A DNA stretch of 64,000 bases from Physcia stellaris (taxonomy: Eukaryota; Ascomycota; Lecanoromycetes; Caliciales; Physciaceae): NCBI GenBank assembly GCA_018902385.1, contig JABSSW010000016.1, forward strand, positions 620,001 to 684,000. The letters run 5' to 3'. This document shows positions 12,801 through 24,945 of this stretch, one piece after another. Position numbers and translations under genes: made by a program. The notes under the pieces are model-generated. The model made no database searches and was not told the DNA's origin. It worked only from the letters and a program-made list of their open reading frames with translations. Every line of letters begins with the position of its first letter. Within the stretch, counting starts at the first letter, position 1.

Positions 12801-13726
12801 CACGAATATATAACAAGCTGTTCGCTGGCCCATACCGAGAGAACGTAGACACTGAGCTCGAGTGAGGTGACGTGGGTGAGAGTAGCTAGGCTATGGAGGT
12901 CCCTGCTTACTCAGTGTTTCGTATCAAGTGCCTCGGGTGCGATAGATCTGACAGAAGGGGGACGAGGATGTCGTGGTGACATTGCAAAGTGATGCACGAC
13001 AATATTAACAGCATGACACCTATGTCTGTATGCGGGAAGGCAGCTTGACCATGAGCCCAACAGACAAAACCCAGCTCTGACAGTTGCTGACCGGACATCG
13101 GATCCATGTTCCTTTGACTGTCGTTGACGCAAAAAACCGGCACGAGACCGAAAATGGAGACCTGACTGCATATGATAGCGACAGACGGAAACCGGTAAGA
13201 AGATTTGGAAACACAGCTGGCTGTGCAGGGGTGTAGGTTTTGAGACGCACTGTCATCCCGGAGAATCTGACGGGAAGGATTCTTTGACATCTCACTGTAA
13301 GAAAAGCGGTGAAAAGTGCAGACGGAAATGAGCTAATTAGTATAATTGAGAGGTAGAAAGTGCACCGAAGATCATGCTGCTTGCAAGGGCTATCGTTGCG
13401 AAACTTACTGGATGAGCCGCAGTGCAGTAGGAGCTTCGGCAGAGAAAGGAGAAAGGTGACACATCACGGACAGAACATTATAACAGCACGAGAAGAGTAC
13501 TTGCAGATGCTGTACCAAGGATTGTCTTTTGATTCATACTCCCACAAATGCCTGAACGGTATGTATACACATGTCCCAGCTCCTGTCATCCCGAGCCCTG
13601 GTATGCCCATGTACCAGGGCCTCTGCTGCAATAATATTACACACACATCTTGCACCCAAGTCCCTTATGACCCCCAATAAACGAGTGATATGGGGAATTG
13701 AGTCCCCCAAAGGACGGAAAGTGTAT
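9863..13726. other. Gene-poor stretch of about 3.9 kb
   Basis: I see no family-recognisable reading frame on either strand. The longest frames (for example 12907-13290 minus, 127 codons) overlap others in different frames on the same strand and show no domain. Left part: 3' flank of Argonaute. There are G-rich stretches around 10680-10860. No transposase or reverse transcriptase motif was seen. Confidence 0.6.
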
Positions 13727-14001
13727 TTATTTCCCTGAGGCCGAATTACCGGCAGACTTGTAGGCGGTATCAACTCCGGAGCTTTCAAAGTCGACGAGAT
13801 TTCCATTCGCGTCTATCATCGAGGGGTCGGAAGCACCTTTCGAGATCGATTAGCCTGTATTTCGTCAAGTTCGCACAAGAGGTATGACATACTAGGGGTC
13901 TGAGGTTCTCTTCGGGCGATATCTGAGACCGGCACCGGGTAGGGATATGCCAGGGCAATTGAAGCGAAGAGCGCGATTGCGGCAACGAAGCTGAATTGCA
14001 T
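13727..14001 (-). CDS. Small secreted peptide, two exons, 72 aa
   Basis: Exons 14001-13893 and 13836-13727 (219 nt, 72 codons plus stop). The 56-bp intron has a GTATGT donor, a GCTAATC branch-like site and an AAG acceptor. The protein starts with a clear signal peptide (MQFSFVAAIALFASIALAYP), followed by a dibasic ARRE site that could be cut by a Kex2-type protease. After splicing it reads SASDPSMIDANGNLVDF and ends SAGNSASGK. It has no cysteine. Unspliced, the frame stops at 13816 with an unlikely tail, so the intron matters. It is probably secreted; role unknown (effector, signalling peptide or wall-associated). It stands alone between two gene-poor stretches. Confidence 0.62.
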
Positions 14002-15043
14002 GATTGCGTTTTTGGATTAGGCGACCTTGGTATATGCTTTCTGCAAAAGAGCGTAATAGGGTCGGCCGGCGACGAAAGAATGAAGTGAAAGTGGGTATTT
14101 GGGAAGAAGGAAGTCTTTGGGCTGTAGGACTGGAAGAGGAAAAGAGACTGCTGGGAGAGAGGGTTTTCTATCTTGCCGAGAGGCAATGAGAGCATGAATG
14201 AAATGGACGGCATGACGACTTCATTGTAGTCATGCATAGGAGAAAGTCGAGATTAGAGCCCATGGTTAGAGGAAGCCATGGCAAGTCCGTTCTATACGGA
14301 ACAGGGGGTGTAAGAGATGGGTCATTAGGCCAGAGGGCAGCCATGGGAGCGGCAGCACTTCAGCCAAGGGCGACACAAGACAGGACGGCATTGAATAGAG
14401 CGATGTCGAGCAAGTGATATCGAAGATTGCACCATGAGGCAGCTACTAATCAGGCGTTTCGCTGTCTCGAAGTTCTGGGCGTCTCAGGTTTCGACTGGAT
14501 GTTTATGCGCGCAATTGGAACAATGCAGAAAAAGTCCCAAGACCCTTGGCATAAGCGCTGAGGTGATGGGAAGGATTTCCAGAGATGTAGTACGACTTGA
14601 GGATGTCCTTCTGCGCTGATTGCGGCCCTTACTGTGGAGACTCTGGACGGTGAGGGAATTGGAGGTTTCGGAGGAGCGAGGATTTCGAGAGAACACTGCT
14701 TAGTCATCAAAGTCTGGCCATGAGATGGTTCCACGACTTTGGCATCCACCATCCTTCCTTGTGCTACGTGACCTGACTGTCGGACTTGCATATTCGTAAT
14801 TCACTTTATTCGCTCATCTACGGGAATACAGTGTCTAGATGGTCTTCACCATGCCTGTTCGCTGGCGTTGAAGCCTCGAAGGCCGCCCTCTTTCGTTGCC
14901 TCGTGTCAACATGCTGAGACCTCTGCCTGATTGCCTTTACCGTATTGACTCTCCTGCATGATTAAATCCGCCGCAGCCTTGATTTTGCTAGACCGTGGTC
15001 ATATCCCTCATTGAGTCACCTTCTGAATACCTTTCCCGCCAAA
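14002..15043. other. Intergenic region
   Basis: Nothing supported. Short frames on the minus strand at 14450-14791 have no recognisable domain and overlap one another. Presumed promoters of the secreted peptide (left) and the AMMECR1 gene (right). Confidence 0.55.
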
Positions 15044-16056
15044 ATGGCAACTACGGCGCACTGTCTCTACTGCTTCGAGACCCTTGCAGCTACATTGGAA
15101 AAGCGGCCGCAGCTTAGTCTAAGCCAAGTAGAGGGCTCATGGAGTCAGTATCAGCAAAGCCGATCCCTAGGAGGTGCAGCTGAGCAAGGTCAGGATACCG
15201 AGATGACACAGGATGAGGAGGAACCTGAATCTAGTGATGGTGGATTCGATGTGGAGGAGAGTGAAGAAGAGGGCCTCCAGCAGCCCACGCCTTCAACGCT
15301 CCAACTACCAAGCATATCAAGACTCCAGGCTGCCTCTCCATCTAGTGCGTCTACCGTATCAACGCCATCTTCATTATCTACAACATCCTCGCAGGCGGCT
15401 TTGGGAGGCAACTCGAAATCTTCATCGAAATCTTCCTTCTTTTCCTTTTCGAAACGGTCGCAGGAGCCTTCGCCAGCTCAGAAAGAGGAAGAATATCCAT
15501 TGTTTGTAACCTGGAACTCAATATCGAGCCGCGGTCACAAGACTCTGCGTGGTTGCATTGGCACATTTGATGCCAAAGAGCTGTCTGAGGGCTTGGCGAG
15601 CTATGCATTAACAGCGTATGACCCCCAAAAATCCCTCAACCACTCCATTATCTCGAAATCTTTGAACTGACGTGAGCCAGTGCGTTCGACGATACTCGCT
15701 TTTCTCCTATTGCGCTATCTGAGCTTGCCACCCTCGCTACAGCGGTCACTCTCCTTGCTGACTTCACACCTGCTCTACACCCCATGGACTGGGACCTCGG
15801 CATCCATGGCATCAAGATATCGTTCACACACCAGGGCAAACGCTACGGAGCGACTTATTTGCCTGACGTTGCCGTCGAGCAAGGGTGGACAAAGGAACAA
15901 ACCATCGTCAGCCTGATGCGCAAGGCAGGCTGGGTAGGCAGGAGTGCGGACTGGAAGAAGGTGTCAGATTTGCGAGTTACCAGATATACAGGCGCGAAAG
16001 CGAACATTCACTATGCAGAATGGAAGCAATGGAGGGACTGGGTCGAGGGACGTTGA
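15044..16056 (+). CDS. AMMECR1-domain protein
   Basis: Exons 15044-15615 and 15681-16056 (948 nt, 315 aa). The ATG at 15044 (MATTAHCLYCFETL) begins the conserved part. The AMMECR1 signature LRGCIGTF lies in exon 1. The splice rebuilds SYALTAAFDDTRFSPI, the usual continuation, and the end has GWTKEQTI and WKQWRDW. An acidic, Ser-rich insertion of about 100 residues (codons about 45-150) separates the first strand from the core, as in other fungal members. The molecular function of the family is not established; the human homologue is linked to a contiguous-gene syndrome. Identity firm. Confidence 0.92.
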
Positions 16057-17710
16057 TAGTGAATTTTTCCTCGGTTTGGAGTTTTAGATGTTGCGGTTCT
16101 TTAGAACGAGCTTTGATGATACCCAATGAAGGATCCGAGGTAGGTAGACGGAAGACCACTGGCTCTACTAATAATTTATTTAAAGAAACCATCTTCCTAC
16201 GAGTACATCACGAGTAGCCTTGGCTACGACAATATAACAACCTCACAATATCCGAAATTGACCGACAAGACATGACTTGCGCCGGAAGAGCTTCAGGCGC
16301 ATTCCCGTTGAACTTCTTGGCGCCCAGGAATCACCTTGCAAGTCGATTATGTGAAGCTATACCCAATGGCGTGCATCGGTCTAATTGCGGCCCTATTCAT
16401 TGGAAAGGTGCGATACTGGTCTCGGCTGGGCTTTCGAGATCAAGCGCGGGGGGGATAGCGGTGATTGGGGAGGATGAGGGAAATAGACCCTTCTCCGCCT
16501 CAAGAGTGTTCGCGTGAGCAGAGGCCACGACTCCTCCTAATCTAGATCCAGAGCCTCGTGTCTGCTCTCTGAAGCGACACTGAGATATCCAGACCATCTG
16601 TGAGCCCCACGGTCGCCAAGACAAGTCTCTGGGCTTCATCTGGTGTTTCTAAAGGGCGCTTCTGGTTCTCAACGGGCATCTCGTCAGAGGCTGCAGCATG
16701 ACCTTATCAGCGACCGGAGTGAACGCATGAGACACGACTAAGTAAAGCTTATCTTCCTTCGCCGCTGGGATCCGAGCTATGGTCTGGCAGGGGTGCTGAG
16801 AGAGAGCTTCGAGGTCCGAGAGAGGATTCAACTGCCTCTCATGGCTGGGCGTGAGCTGACCTCAGCTTGGAAAGTGATCAATCATAGACCTGTGACTTGG
16901 CTGCAGCTCCCAACTGCCATTCGAGCTCTTGGAAGGCTCTGTGACAGTGGTGAGCTGGGAGTGGAGATTGCAAGTGGATTGTTTACTTCTGTTTGAGGGC
17001 GCACCAACCATCACGCTACCGTGTTTGTCTTTACTCGAGGGGGTCAAGCGTGAGTTGCTGGAGGGAGATTACCCCGCCGGAATGGACGCAACGTGAGTGG
17101 TGGGAAAGCAGCGGCATCTGCACCGTGGGGAGGAAAGCAGCAACGTCGAAGGCCTAGGAGATGTGATTTGAAGATAGAAGGCGCCGTAGAGCAGAACCGA
17201 AGCAGAATACATCTACATCATCCCCCCCCCTCAGAGACCATTTGCCTCTTCCCTCTTCCCTATCTTCTCTTCCATCCCATCTCCACGCATCCTTCTGCTG
17301 CATCTATCGCTTCTGCATACCTTTGCAAATGAGCCGTTGAGCGTATTTTCCTTGGTGAGTGCCAATGATATGCTTTCCGTTGAGTTCCACCGCTCAACGA
17401 AAGCTGACATGACGGATCTTCTGGGACCTAATTGAGCATAATTGCCGAGTGTTGGGCTGGATGGTTTTTTTTTTTGGATTTTCTCGGCAGGCTGGACGCT
17501 GATTGAGCGATTTTTCCCATGTCAGAAAATGGCGCGAAACGCAAGCTAATTCGTCAATGGCTGCAGAGCTCCAGTAGCGCAGGGTATAAGTACCTCTGCT
17601 GCTCCAAGACTTTCTTACCTTCTTACCTCTGGATCTCTCTGGCGCGCATTTGCAAGCATAATCTCCTCTCTACGAGATCGCATTCGCGATAGTTGTCGCC
17701 CTCTGCCGTC
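16057..17710. other. Intergenic region with H+-ATPase promoter
   Basis: No gene supported. 17220-17330 is pyrimidine-rich and 17464-17475 is a T run, matching a strong fungal promoter for the downstream proton pump. Confidence 0.55.
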
Positions 17711-17928
17711 ATGGCCGCAAATAAGATTTCCTTCGACCTCGGTAAGTCTACGCGGTTGCCGCTTGTTTTCCTTTTCTTATCCGTGTTGCCCGAGAACAAT
17801 TCACCGTTCCGACTTCATAACAAAGCCACTCGAGCCTAAGCGAGGCTGTCGTGTGCCCACCCCACTTCTTCCTTGAACATAACAGTCACCGGAACTCACA
17901 GAACCCCCTCTTCAAGCCCACGGCAACC
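17711..17928 (+). promoter_or_regulatory. 5' leader of H+-ATPase with upstream ORF and likely intron
   Basis: An ATG at 17711 opens a short ORF (MAANKISFDL...). A GTAAGT donor follows at 17742 and a CATAACAG acceptor ends at 17885. Unspliced, the ORF stops at 17833. Spliced, it runs past the pump's start codon in another frame, to 18061. None of the three acceptors I tested (ending 17885, 17901 or 17916) puts this ATG in frame with the pump, so I read it as a leader uORF, not as the protein start. Confidence 0.5.
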
Positions 17929-20900
17929 ATGGCTGAGCCCAATGGCGCCACTGTTACCTTCAAGGAGCGTCCCTTTGCTAACATCATCGATCCAGAGAAG
18001 GGATTCCCGGACAAAGAGGGGGCCGGAGTTCCTGGTGGCCCCGGTGGGACTGGTGAAATGAACGATGAGTACACCAATTTGGTCCGCTACATCTCGACCT
18101 ACCGCGATGGCCGCCGCAAATCCACCGCTTCAGAGCTGGGCATGGACGATGAGCCAGTCAAGCGTCCTTGGTGGGCTCCATGGAGAGGTCGCGGCAAGGC
18201 AAAGGCTGTGGATGGGACCTTCGAGGTTCCCGATGATTGGCTAGATACCGAGCTCAAGCAGGGTCTCTCGAGCACTGAGGTCGAAAATCGGAGGAAGAAG
18301 ACTGGCTTCAATGAACTGACCACCGAGAAGGAGAACATGTGAGCATTGTCCGTGTTATCCCGGGCTTCACAGTCTAACATGTTGAAGGTTTCTGAAGTTC
18401 CTGTCCTACTTCACAGGCCCTATCCTCTACGGTTCGTTCCATGCCATGCCACACTCTGCCAGCACTAATCAATCTCCCTAGTTATGGAACTCGCCGTACT
18501 CCTAGCTGCTGGTCTTCGAGATTGGATCGATTTCGGCGTCATCATTGCTATCCTCTTGCTCAATGCCGGTGTTGGATGGTATCAAGAAAAGCAAGCCGCC
18601 GATGTTGTTGCCAGTCTCAAAGGTGACATTGCCATGAGAGCCAATGTCGTCCGAAACGGTCAAGAAGAAGAGATCAAAGCCCGTGAACTGGTCCCTGGTG
18701 ATATCGTAAGCTCGACCTGGGCTTTGAACTCTTCCAAGGCTAATTTTCTCAGGTCATCGTTGAGGAAGGCCAAGTCGTCCCGGCTGATGCTCGATTGATT
18801 TGTGACTATGATAATCCAGAAGCATTCGGAGAGTACAAGACCCTTATGGAACAAGAAACGGGCGGAGAGACCACTGAAAAGGCCGAAGATGACGATGAGG
18901 AGGAAGACAAGCACCACGGCGTTGCTCTAGTTGCTATCGATCAATCCGCCATCACGGGAGAGTCTTTGGCCGTTGACAAATTCATGGGTGACACTTGCTA
19001 CTACACTACAGGCTGCAAGCGTGGCAAGTCCTACGCCGTTGTCACTGCTCATGCCAAGATTTCCTTCGTCGGTCGTACAGCCTCTTTGGTTGAAGGAGCC
19101 AAAGATCAAGGTCATTTCAAGGCTATCATGAACAGCATCGGTACAGCGCTCTTGGTTTTGGTTGTCTTCTGGATTCTCCTTGCTTGGATCGGTGGTTTTT
19201 ACCACAACTTGAACCTGGCCACCCCTGAATGGAGCTCGACCAATCTTCTCCACTACGTTCTTATCCTTTTGATCGTCGGTGTTCCAGTCGGTCTTCCCGT
19301 CGTCACAACCACTACTTTGGCTGTCGGAGCTGCGTATCTTGCCAAGGAGAAGGCCATTGTGCAAAAGCTGACTGCAATCGAATCTCTCGCTGTAAGTATG
19401 TCCTGTCTCGGAGTTTCCGCGCACGACGCTAATCTGCGCTGTTAGGGTGTCGACGTCCTGTGTTCCGATAAGACAGGTACCTTGACTGCCAATCAACTGA
19501 GTATCCGTGAACCTTTCGTTGCGGAGGGTGTTGATGTCAACTGGATGATGGCTGTTGCTGCTCTGGCGTCTTCACACAACATCAAATCTTTGGACCCGAT
19601 TGACAAGGTCACCATTCTGACACTCAAGCGGTACCCCAAAGCTCGCGAAATCCTTGAGCAAGGCTGGAAAACGGAAAAATACACTCCATTCGATCCGGTT
19701 TCCAAACGCATCACTGCAAATTGCACGTGTGGTGGCGTCAATTACACCTGCGCAAAAGGTGCTCCAAAGGCTATCTTGAACTTGTCAAATTGCAGCAAGG
19801 AAGCTGCCGATTTGTTCAAGGCTAAGGCCGCTGAGTTCGCCCGCCGTGGGTTCCGGTCGCTTGGTGTTGCGGTCAAGAAAAATGAGGACGACTGGGAGTT
19901 ACTGGGCATGTTGTCTATGTTCGATCCTCCTCGTGAAGACACTGCGCAAACAATCGCGGAAGCTCAGACCCTCGGTCTTCAAGTCAAGATGTTGACAGGT
20001 GATGCCATCGCTATTGCCAAAGAAACCTGCAAGATGTTGGCTCTCGGGACCAAAGTCTACAACTCCGATCGTCTCATACACGGTGGTCTTAGCGGCACAA
20101 CTCAACACGACCTTGTTGAGCGCGCCGATGGATTCGCTGAAGTCTTCCCTGAGCACAAGTACCAGGTCGTCGAGATGATACAACAACGTGGCCATCTCAC
20201 TGCCATGACTGGTGACGGTGTCAACGACGCCCCCTCCCTGAAGAAATCGGATTGTGGTATTGCTGTTGAGGGTGCATCGGAAGCCGCTCAAGCCGCAGCT
20301 GATATTGTCTTCCTCGCTCCTGGTCTCAGCACCATTGTCAGCGCTATCAAGATTGCCCGACAGATCTTCCAGCGCATGAAGGCGTATATTCAATACCGTA
20401 TCGCCCTCTGCTTCCACTTGGAAATCTATCTGGTAACCTCGATGATCATCATCAACGAAACTGTCGATGTGAACCTGATTGTCTTCCTTGCCCTGTTTGC
20501 CGATCTTGCTACCATTGCTGTGGCATACGACAACGCCCATTTCGAAGCCCGCCCCGTGGAATGGCAGCTACCCAAAATCTGGATTATCTCTGTCACCCTC
20601 GGTCTCTTGCTTGCCCTCGGCACTTGGATCGTTCGTGGATCATTGTATTTGCCCAATGGCGGTATGATCCAGAATTTTGGCAACGTCCAAGAAATTCTCT
20701 TCCTTGAGATCTCCCTCACGGAGAATTGGCTGATTTTCGTCACTCGTGGCGGTGAGACCTTCCCATCCTGGCAGCTGATTGGTGCTATCTTCGGTGTCGA
20801 TGTGCTTGCAACCCTGTTCTGCGTCTTCGGCTGGCTCTCTGGCGAGCGTACCTTCACGGATCCTCGTGACCGTGCTGTCTTGGAGCGTAATGGTCGCACC

Positions 20901-21210
20901 AGTGTTGTCACTGCTGTCGTCATCTGGGTTTACTCGATAGCTGTTACGATCGTCATTGCCATTGTGTAAGTCGCATGTAATCAGCACATTCACAGGAATG
21001 ATCAAGCTAACATTCTGCAGGTACTACTTGATGAACCGTATCTCATGGCTAGACAACTTAGGCCGTAAGAGCCGATCACGTAGTGATACCCAGATGGAGA
21101 ACATCCTCAGTCATCTATCCAAGGTCGCTATCGAGCACGAAAGGGATGACCTTGGCAAGAGCCGCTTCCACTTGGCGGCGAAAGCCACCGAAGCCGAAAT
21201 GGACGAGTAG
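17929..21210 (+). CDS. pma1: Plasma-membrane H+-ATPase (P3A P-type)
   Basis: Electrogenic proton export driven by ATP. Exons: 17929-18338, 18388-18431, 18482-18705, 18753-19391, 19446-20965, 21021-21210; 3027 nt, 1008 aa. Motifs: VPVGLP in M4, phosphorylation site CSDKTGT at the start of exon 5, KGAPK, MLTGDA, and the hinge TGDGVNDAPSLKK. M1-M2 flank the DWIDFGV loop; a C-terminal cytosolic tail (about 60 aa) matches the autoregulatory domain. CYYTTGCKRGK marks the second fungal PMA clade (from memory, unlike Neurospora PMA1). An acidic EDDDEEEDKHH insertion interrupts the actuator domain. The start MAEPNG is in a good ACC-ATG context. A leader uORF lies upstream. Identity firm; paralogue assignment less so. 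Confidence 0.95.
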
Positions 21211-23462
21211 GCGTGTAAGAGATTTGACCGTAAGAGTCGTGAAAATGGTGCAATATTTCCATCACTGATCAGCTCATAAAACGGTGAAGATGTTGAATAG
21301 ACGGGGGTAAAGGAAAGAGAGGAAGGGGGGCTTCAGTGGGAATTTCGTGGTGCATAAATGAGGCGATCGGTTCAATTCATACCCCCAATATGTGGCGGCG
21401 TGCTTTGTGCTCGATGCGGCCGAATGTTCCTTTTCAACCTGTCGATAGTTTACGGCCCTCCTTTTAAAACAACTTTCACCCCCTATTTTTCTTTTTCGTT
21501 ATCTCTTGCGTCTTCTTCTGATTGATTGCTTGATCAGAGGTCTAAATAAAACCTTTTGTGAGATACGAGATGAGATACCTTGGGCTGGGCGGTACATAGA
21601 TAATTTGCATCTTTAGGCTTGACAGAGGGAAACACATTTTGACTAAATCTCTTCCAAGGATTTGACCACATCAACTTCGGCCAACTCCCGCTCCTTCCTC
21701 TTGCTCTGTCAACAATCACGCCCTCTCGTAGCCGGCTTTTCATCTCTAGCCTCTTCAAATCCCTCATCATCGCCGGAATCTTTCCTCCTTCCCTCTCCCT
21801 CCCTCTCCTCTCCACTTCCCTCCTCGCACGCAGCTACTCTAGATTCCCCATCTCCAGACCGTGGATCTCAATCACTACCTCTGCCCTCCTCTTCTCCAAC
21901 ACGTTGCGCGGACTGTAGCTGTGAGTTAGTATGATACCCCTTGTTCTTGCACAGTCAATCTGATCGCTGGGGCATTCGGACATCTGGTGCCGCAATGGAC
22001 CGTTCGCTGGCGGTTTTAGGGGGTATGGTATGCGGTAAGTAAGGAAGTACGGGGGATAAAGATCACGACCCACCATTTGTATCGATGGTGGCTGGAGGGG
22101 GTATAGACATCCTATCTACCTACGTACCTACCTACCTACCTACCTACCCGCTATCGATATCTGTTTGGTTCGTTCTCTAGCTGCCTGCGTAGCGAGCTGT
22201 TACTGAAGGCGATGCGGTGCTTATATCAGTGGTTCTGCGTTTAGAGTGCTTGATGGGGAGAGCGGGACTTTGCTTTAGAATGATGCGCCTCAGTCTGTGG
22301 ATATTGCTATCTCGGAGAGCTGGAGACTGGGGAATGGTGGGGGAAGAGAGCAGAGTAGAGTAGATATCCCCGTGCTGAGGAGGAGGATATGGGGGATATG
22401 GAGGTTTGGAGCTGATGACTGGATTGGGAAGTGAGAGTGGTTATGGGGATTAGGTGTATGTCGATGAGAGAAGGGGGATAAGGGTAAGGAGAAGGAGGGG
22501 ATTGGATATGGGAGGGATAAAAGAAAGGGATTAGGATCGGTTCATGGGATAGAGAGCTCGACCTTTGGCGAGATGGGGAATGAGATTTCTGTTCTCAGTG
22601 GATCTGGTGTCGATTTGCTACTGTCCTTTTCCGTTGCTAGAGGAGAGTGTAGATGACCATTTTATTTTTCTCATCGTGGAATTCTTCTTTTCCAGCCCGC
22701 TGATTTTAGTTGCTTTTTTTTTTCAATTTCTAGGAGGCTCTCACTATTGATCTCGATCCCTCCACAGCTAAAAAAATATAAAACCAACAAAGGGAAAGGA
22801 GAGCTCAACCTAAGCTCTATTCTCTTATACTATTCACCACCTCATTCCACACGTACTTCAATCCCAACCCTCGGTCGAGTCGAGACATGGAGGAGCCAGT
22901 ACCTAACCGAGCACGACGACACCAATTGAAGTACAAAAAGAAGAGGAAGTGCAGAGAATTGACGGATTGGAATCCCAGAGAAATAAAAAAAACGACAGGA
23001 GGAAAAGAAAACGAGGTAAAAAGAAGTCGAAACCAGACCAGACGCAAACAACAAAGCAAGACTTGTTCAAAAAAATGTCTTCTCGAATACAAATAGGAAA
23101 TACAAGTTCTGAAATGGAACAACATTTTCTAGACCAACAACGACAATCCAAAGCACGAAATCAGTCAAACGCTCTAACAGTGTCTTAGGGATACCGGACT
23201 CCGCCGCGAATGAAGAAATGTGGAGTTCAAATAGGATAATTGGGCTTTGTTTTACGGGATGGGAGGTTGGAGCCAGATTCATCAACGGAAGATGGACACT
23301 TTGGTGTACAGATATGCTTCGTGCAATGGAGAAAGTTCTGGACAAGTCTTCCTGTCTGGGCGACAGCATGCCTAGGATAAGGCCCAGAAGAAGTGACTCC
23401 TGAAGAAAGGATAGATAGCTTCACACTCACCACAAAATCTCCCCTGCCTCACCCACCCCTAT
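21211..23462. other. Intergenic region between convergent genes
   Basis: Over 2 kb between the pump (plus) and aldose epimerase (minus), which converge. No gene supported. Contents: pyrimidine-rich blocks near 21660-21860, a CTAC microsatellite, G-rich tracts 22320-22520 and A-rich sequence 22920-23110. Confidence 0.55.
22112..22149. repeat. CTAC microsatellite
   Basis: About nine CTAC units, interrupted once by a G, in non-coding DNA. Confidence 0.85.
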
Positions 23463-24945
23463 TCATTCCTTCCACGCTCTATACCGACTCCTCGCCCCCC
23501 ACTTCTCCCCTCGTCTCAAAGTACACATCCCCCTCCACTCCGCCCTCCCCGGGGCATCGACAAACCGACTCGGCTCAATCGCAATCCCCTTCCGACTCCC
23601 CATCCTCTGCGTCATCGTCCCATCCCCCCTATCCAGGCCAGGGACATCGATCCCCTCCCCGGTGTAGAATTGAAACGCCGGCTCCGTGCTCTCCACCACG
23701 AGACAGAGCCCCGTATCCGGATGCCTCATGCTTACCATTTCCCTCAATTCCAGCCCGCGGGTATCGAGCGGGATGGAAGACGCGATGCCAGCCCAATTAT
23801 TCGGCGGGCCAGACCGAGGTGGGAGCACGAAGCAGTCGTCGAAGCCGGGATCGCGGGGGAAGAGCGAAAAGGGGGTGTTTGGCTCCTTGGGGACGGAGGC
23901 GTGGGGGATGATGCGGCCGGTGGGAATCTGGGCGTCGTCGAGTTCGAGGTAGTGGGATGTGGCGAGAGTGACGTCTGTGCCGGAGATTGTTGGAGCCGAA
24001 GGGTTGAGGGTGAAGTAGCTGTTGGGGAAAAGGAAGTTAGACTGGCTTTTCGAGAGGCGAAAGAAGCGTTGAGGTGGCTGTCAATCGTACGCAGTGGCGA
24101 AGGGTTGATGCTTTGGGGTGTGCTGAAGGAGGGAGACGGGGGGTAGTACTGTGGAAAGGGAGACAGAGACAGTATCGTTGACCGGTTGCATCATAACCTG
24201 TCCTTTGAAGCTTCGAGGTGGAGACTGGATAAAGCCATGGCTTGGCGAACTCAAATGACAGAGAATGACAGCTGTGCTGGCCTTATTTCTCAACATACGC
24301 CACAGATCGTATTGTCTTTTGGTCATTGAGGGGCAATTGACCGACTCATCGTAATGACAACGGAGGTCATAAGATTTTTCCCAACAGAAGTGAACGGACA
24401 AAGTAAATATGAGCAGGTTACCTATGATTGGTCATCCCGACCACAGTCTCCTCACACTCATCGCCGATGAATTCGACCTCATACTCTACTTCCAACACCG
24501 TCTCTCTGCGATCTCCCTCTCCGTCTTCCATCCCAGCTACATACCAAACCCTTGCGAGGACACTACCCGGATACCCCTCATCGCCGTCTTTACTCAGATA
24601 GCTGAACTGCACGCCTTCTTTACCTTGTCGCTGCACAGGCTTCGGCCCATCCCATATCTTCTTGCCCCAGCCTTCGTTACCTCCATGGAGCAGGTTCGCT
24701 CTCGGGCTATCGTTGGTGGCAAGCTGATACGTCTTACCGTTCAGGTCGGAAACTTTCCCACCGCGGATGCGATTCGTAGTCCGTCCAATCGTCTCGCCGA
24801 GATAGGCCTGATTGTGCGTAGCGTAAGCGGAGGCGGTGGGTAGGCACAAGACGATGTTGTGGCCACCGACGGAAAATTCCTGCATCAAAGCACCTTGGGG
24901 CAGAAAGGTGAAGGCGCTTTCTGCGCCTCGATCAATAGCGGCCAT
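23463..24945 (-). CDS. Aldose 1-epimerase (galactose mutarotase)
   Basis: Interconverts alpha and beta anomers of hexoses; cytosolic. Exons 24945-24422 and 24018-23463 (1080 nt, 359 aa). The fold is recognisable from GETIGRTTNRI, LLHGGNEGWGK and, across the splice, GMTNHSYFTLNPS (catalytic His motif TNHSYF), then TGEGID and GIAIEPSRFVDAPG near the end. I start at MAAIDRG (24945) because the longer frame to 25050 adds an unlikely leader. The intron of 403 bp is far longer than others here, but both splice sites are good (GTAACC, CAACAG) and the phase is right. Confidence 0.9.

Noticed and set aside
12907-13290. 127-codon minus-strand ORF in the gene desert
   Set aside because: Three frames are open over the same DNA and none shows a domain, signal peptide or splice partner.
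17711-17741. Alternative N-terminal exon for the H+-ATPase
   Set aside because: None of the three acceptors tested puts it in frame with the pump; treated as a leader uORF.
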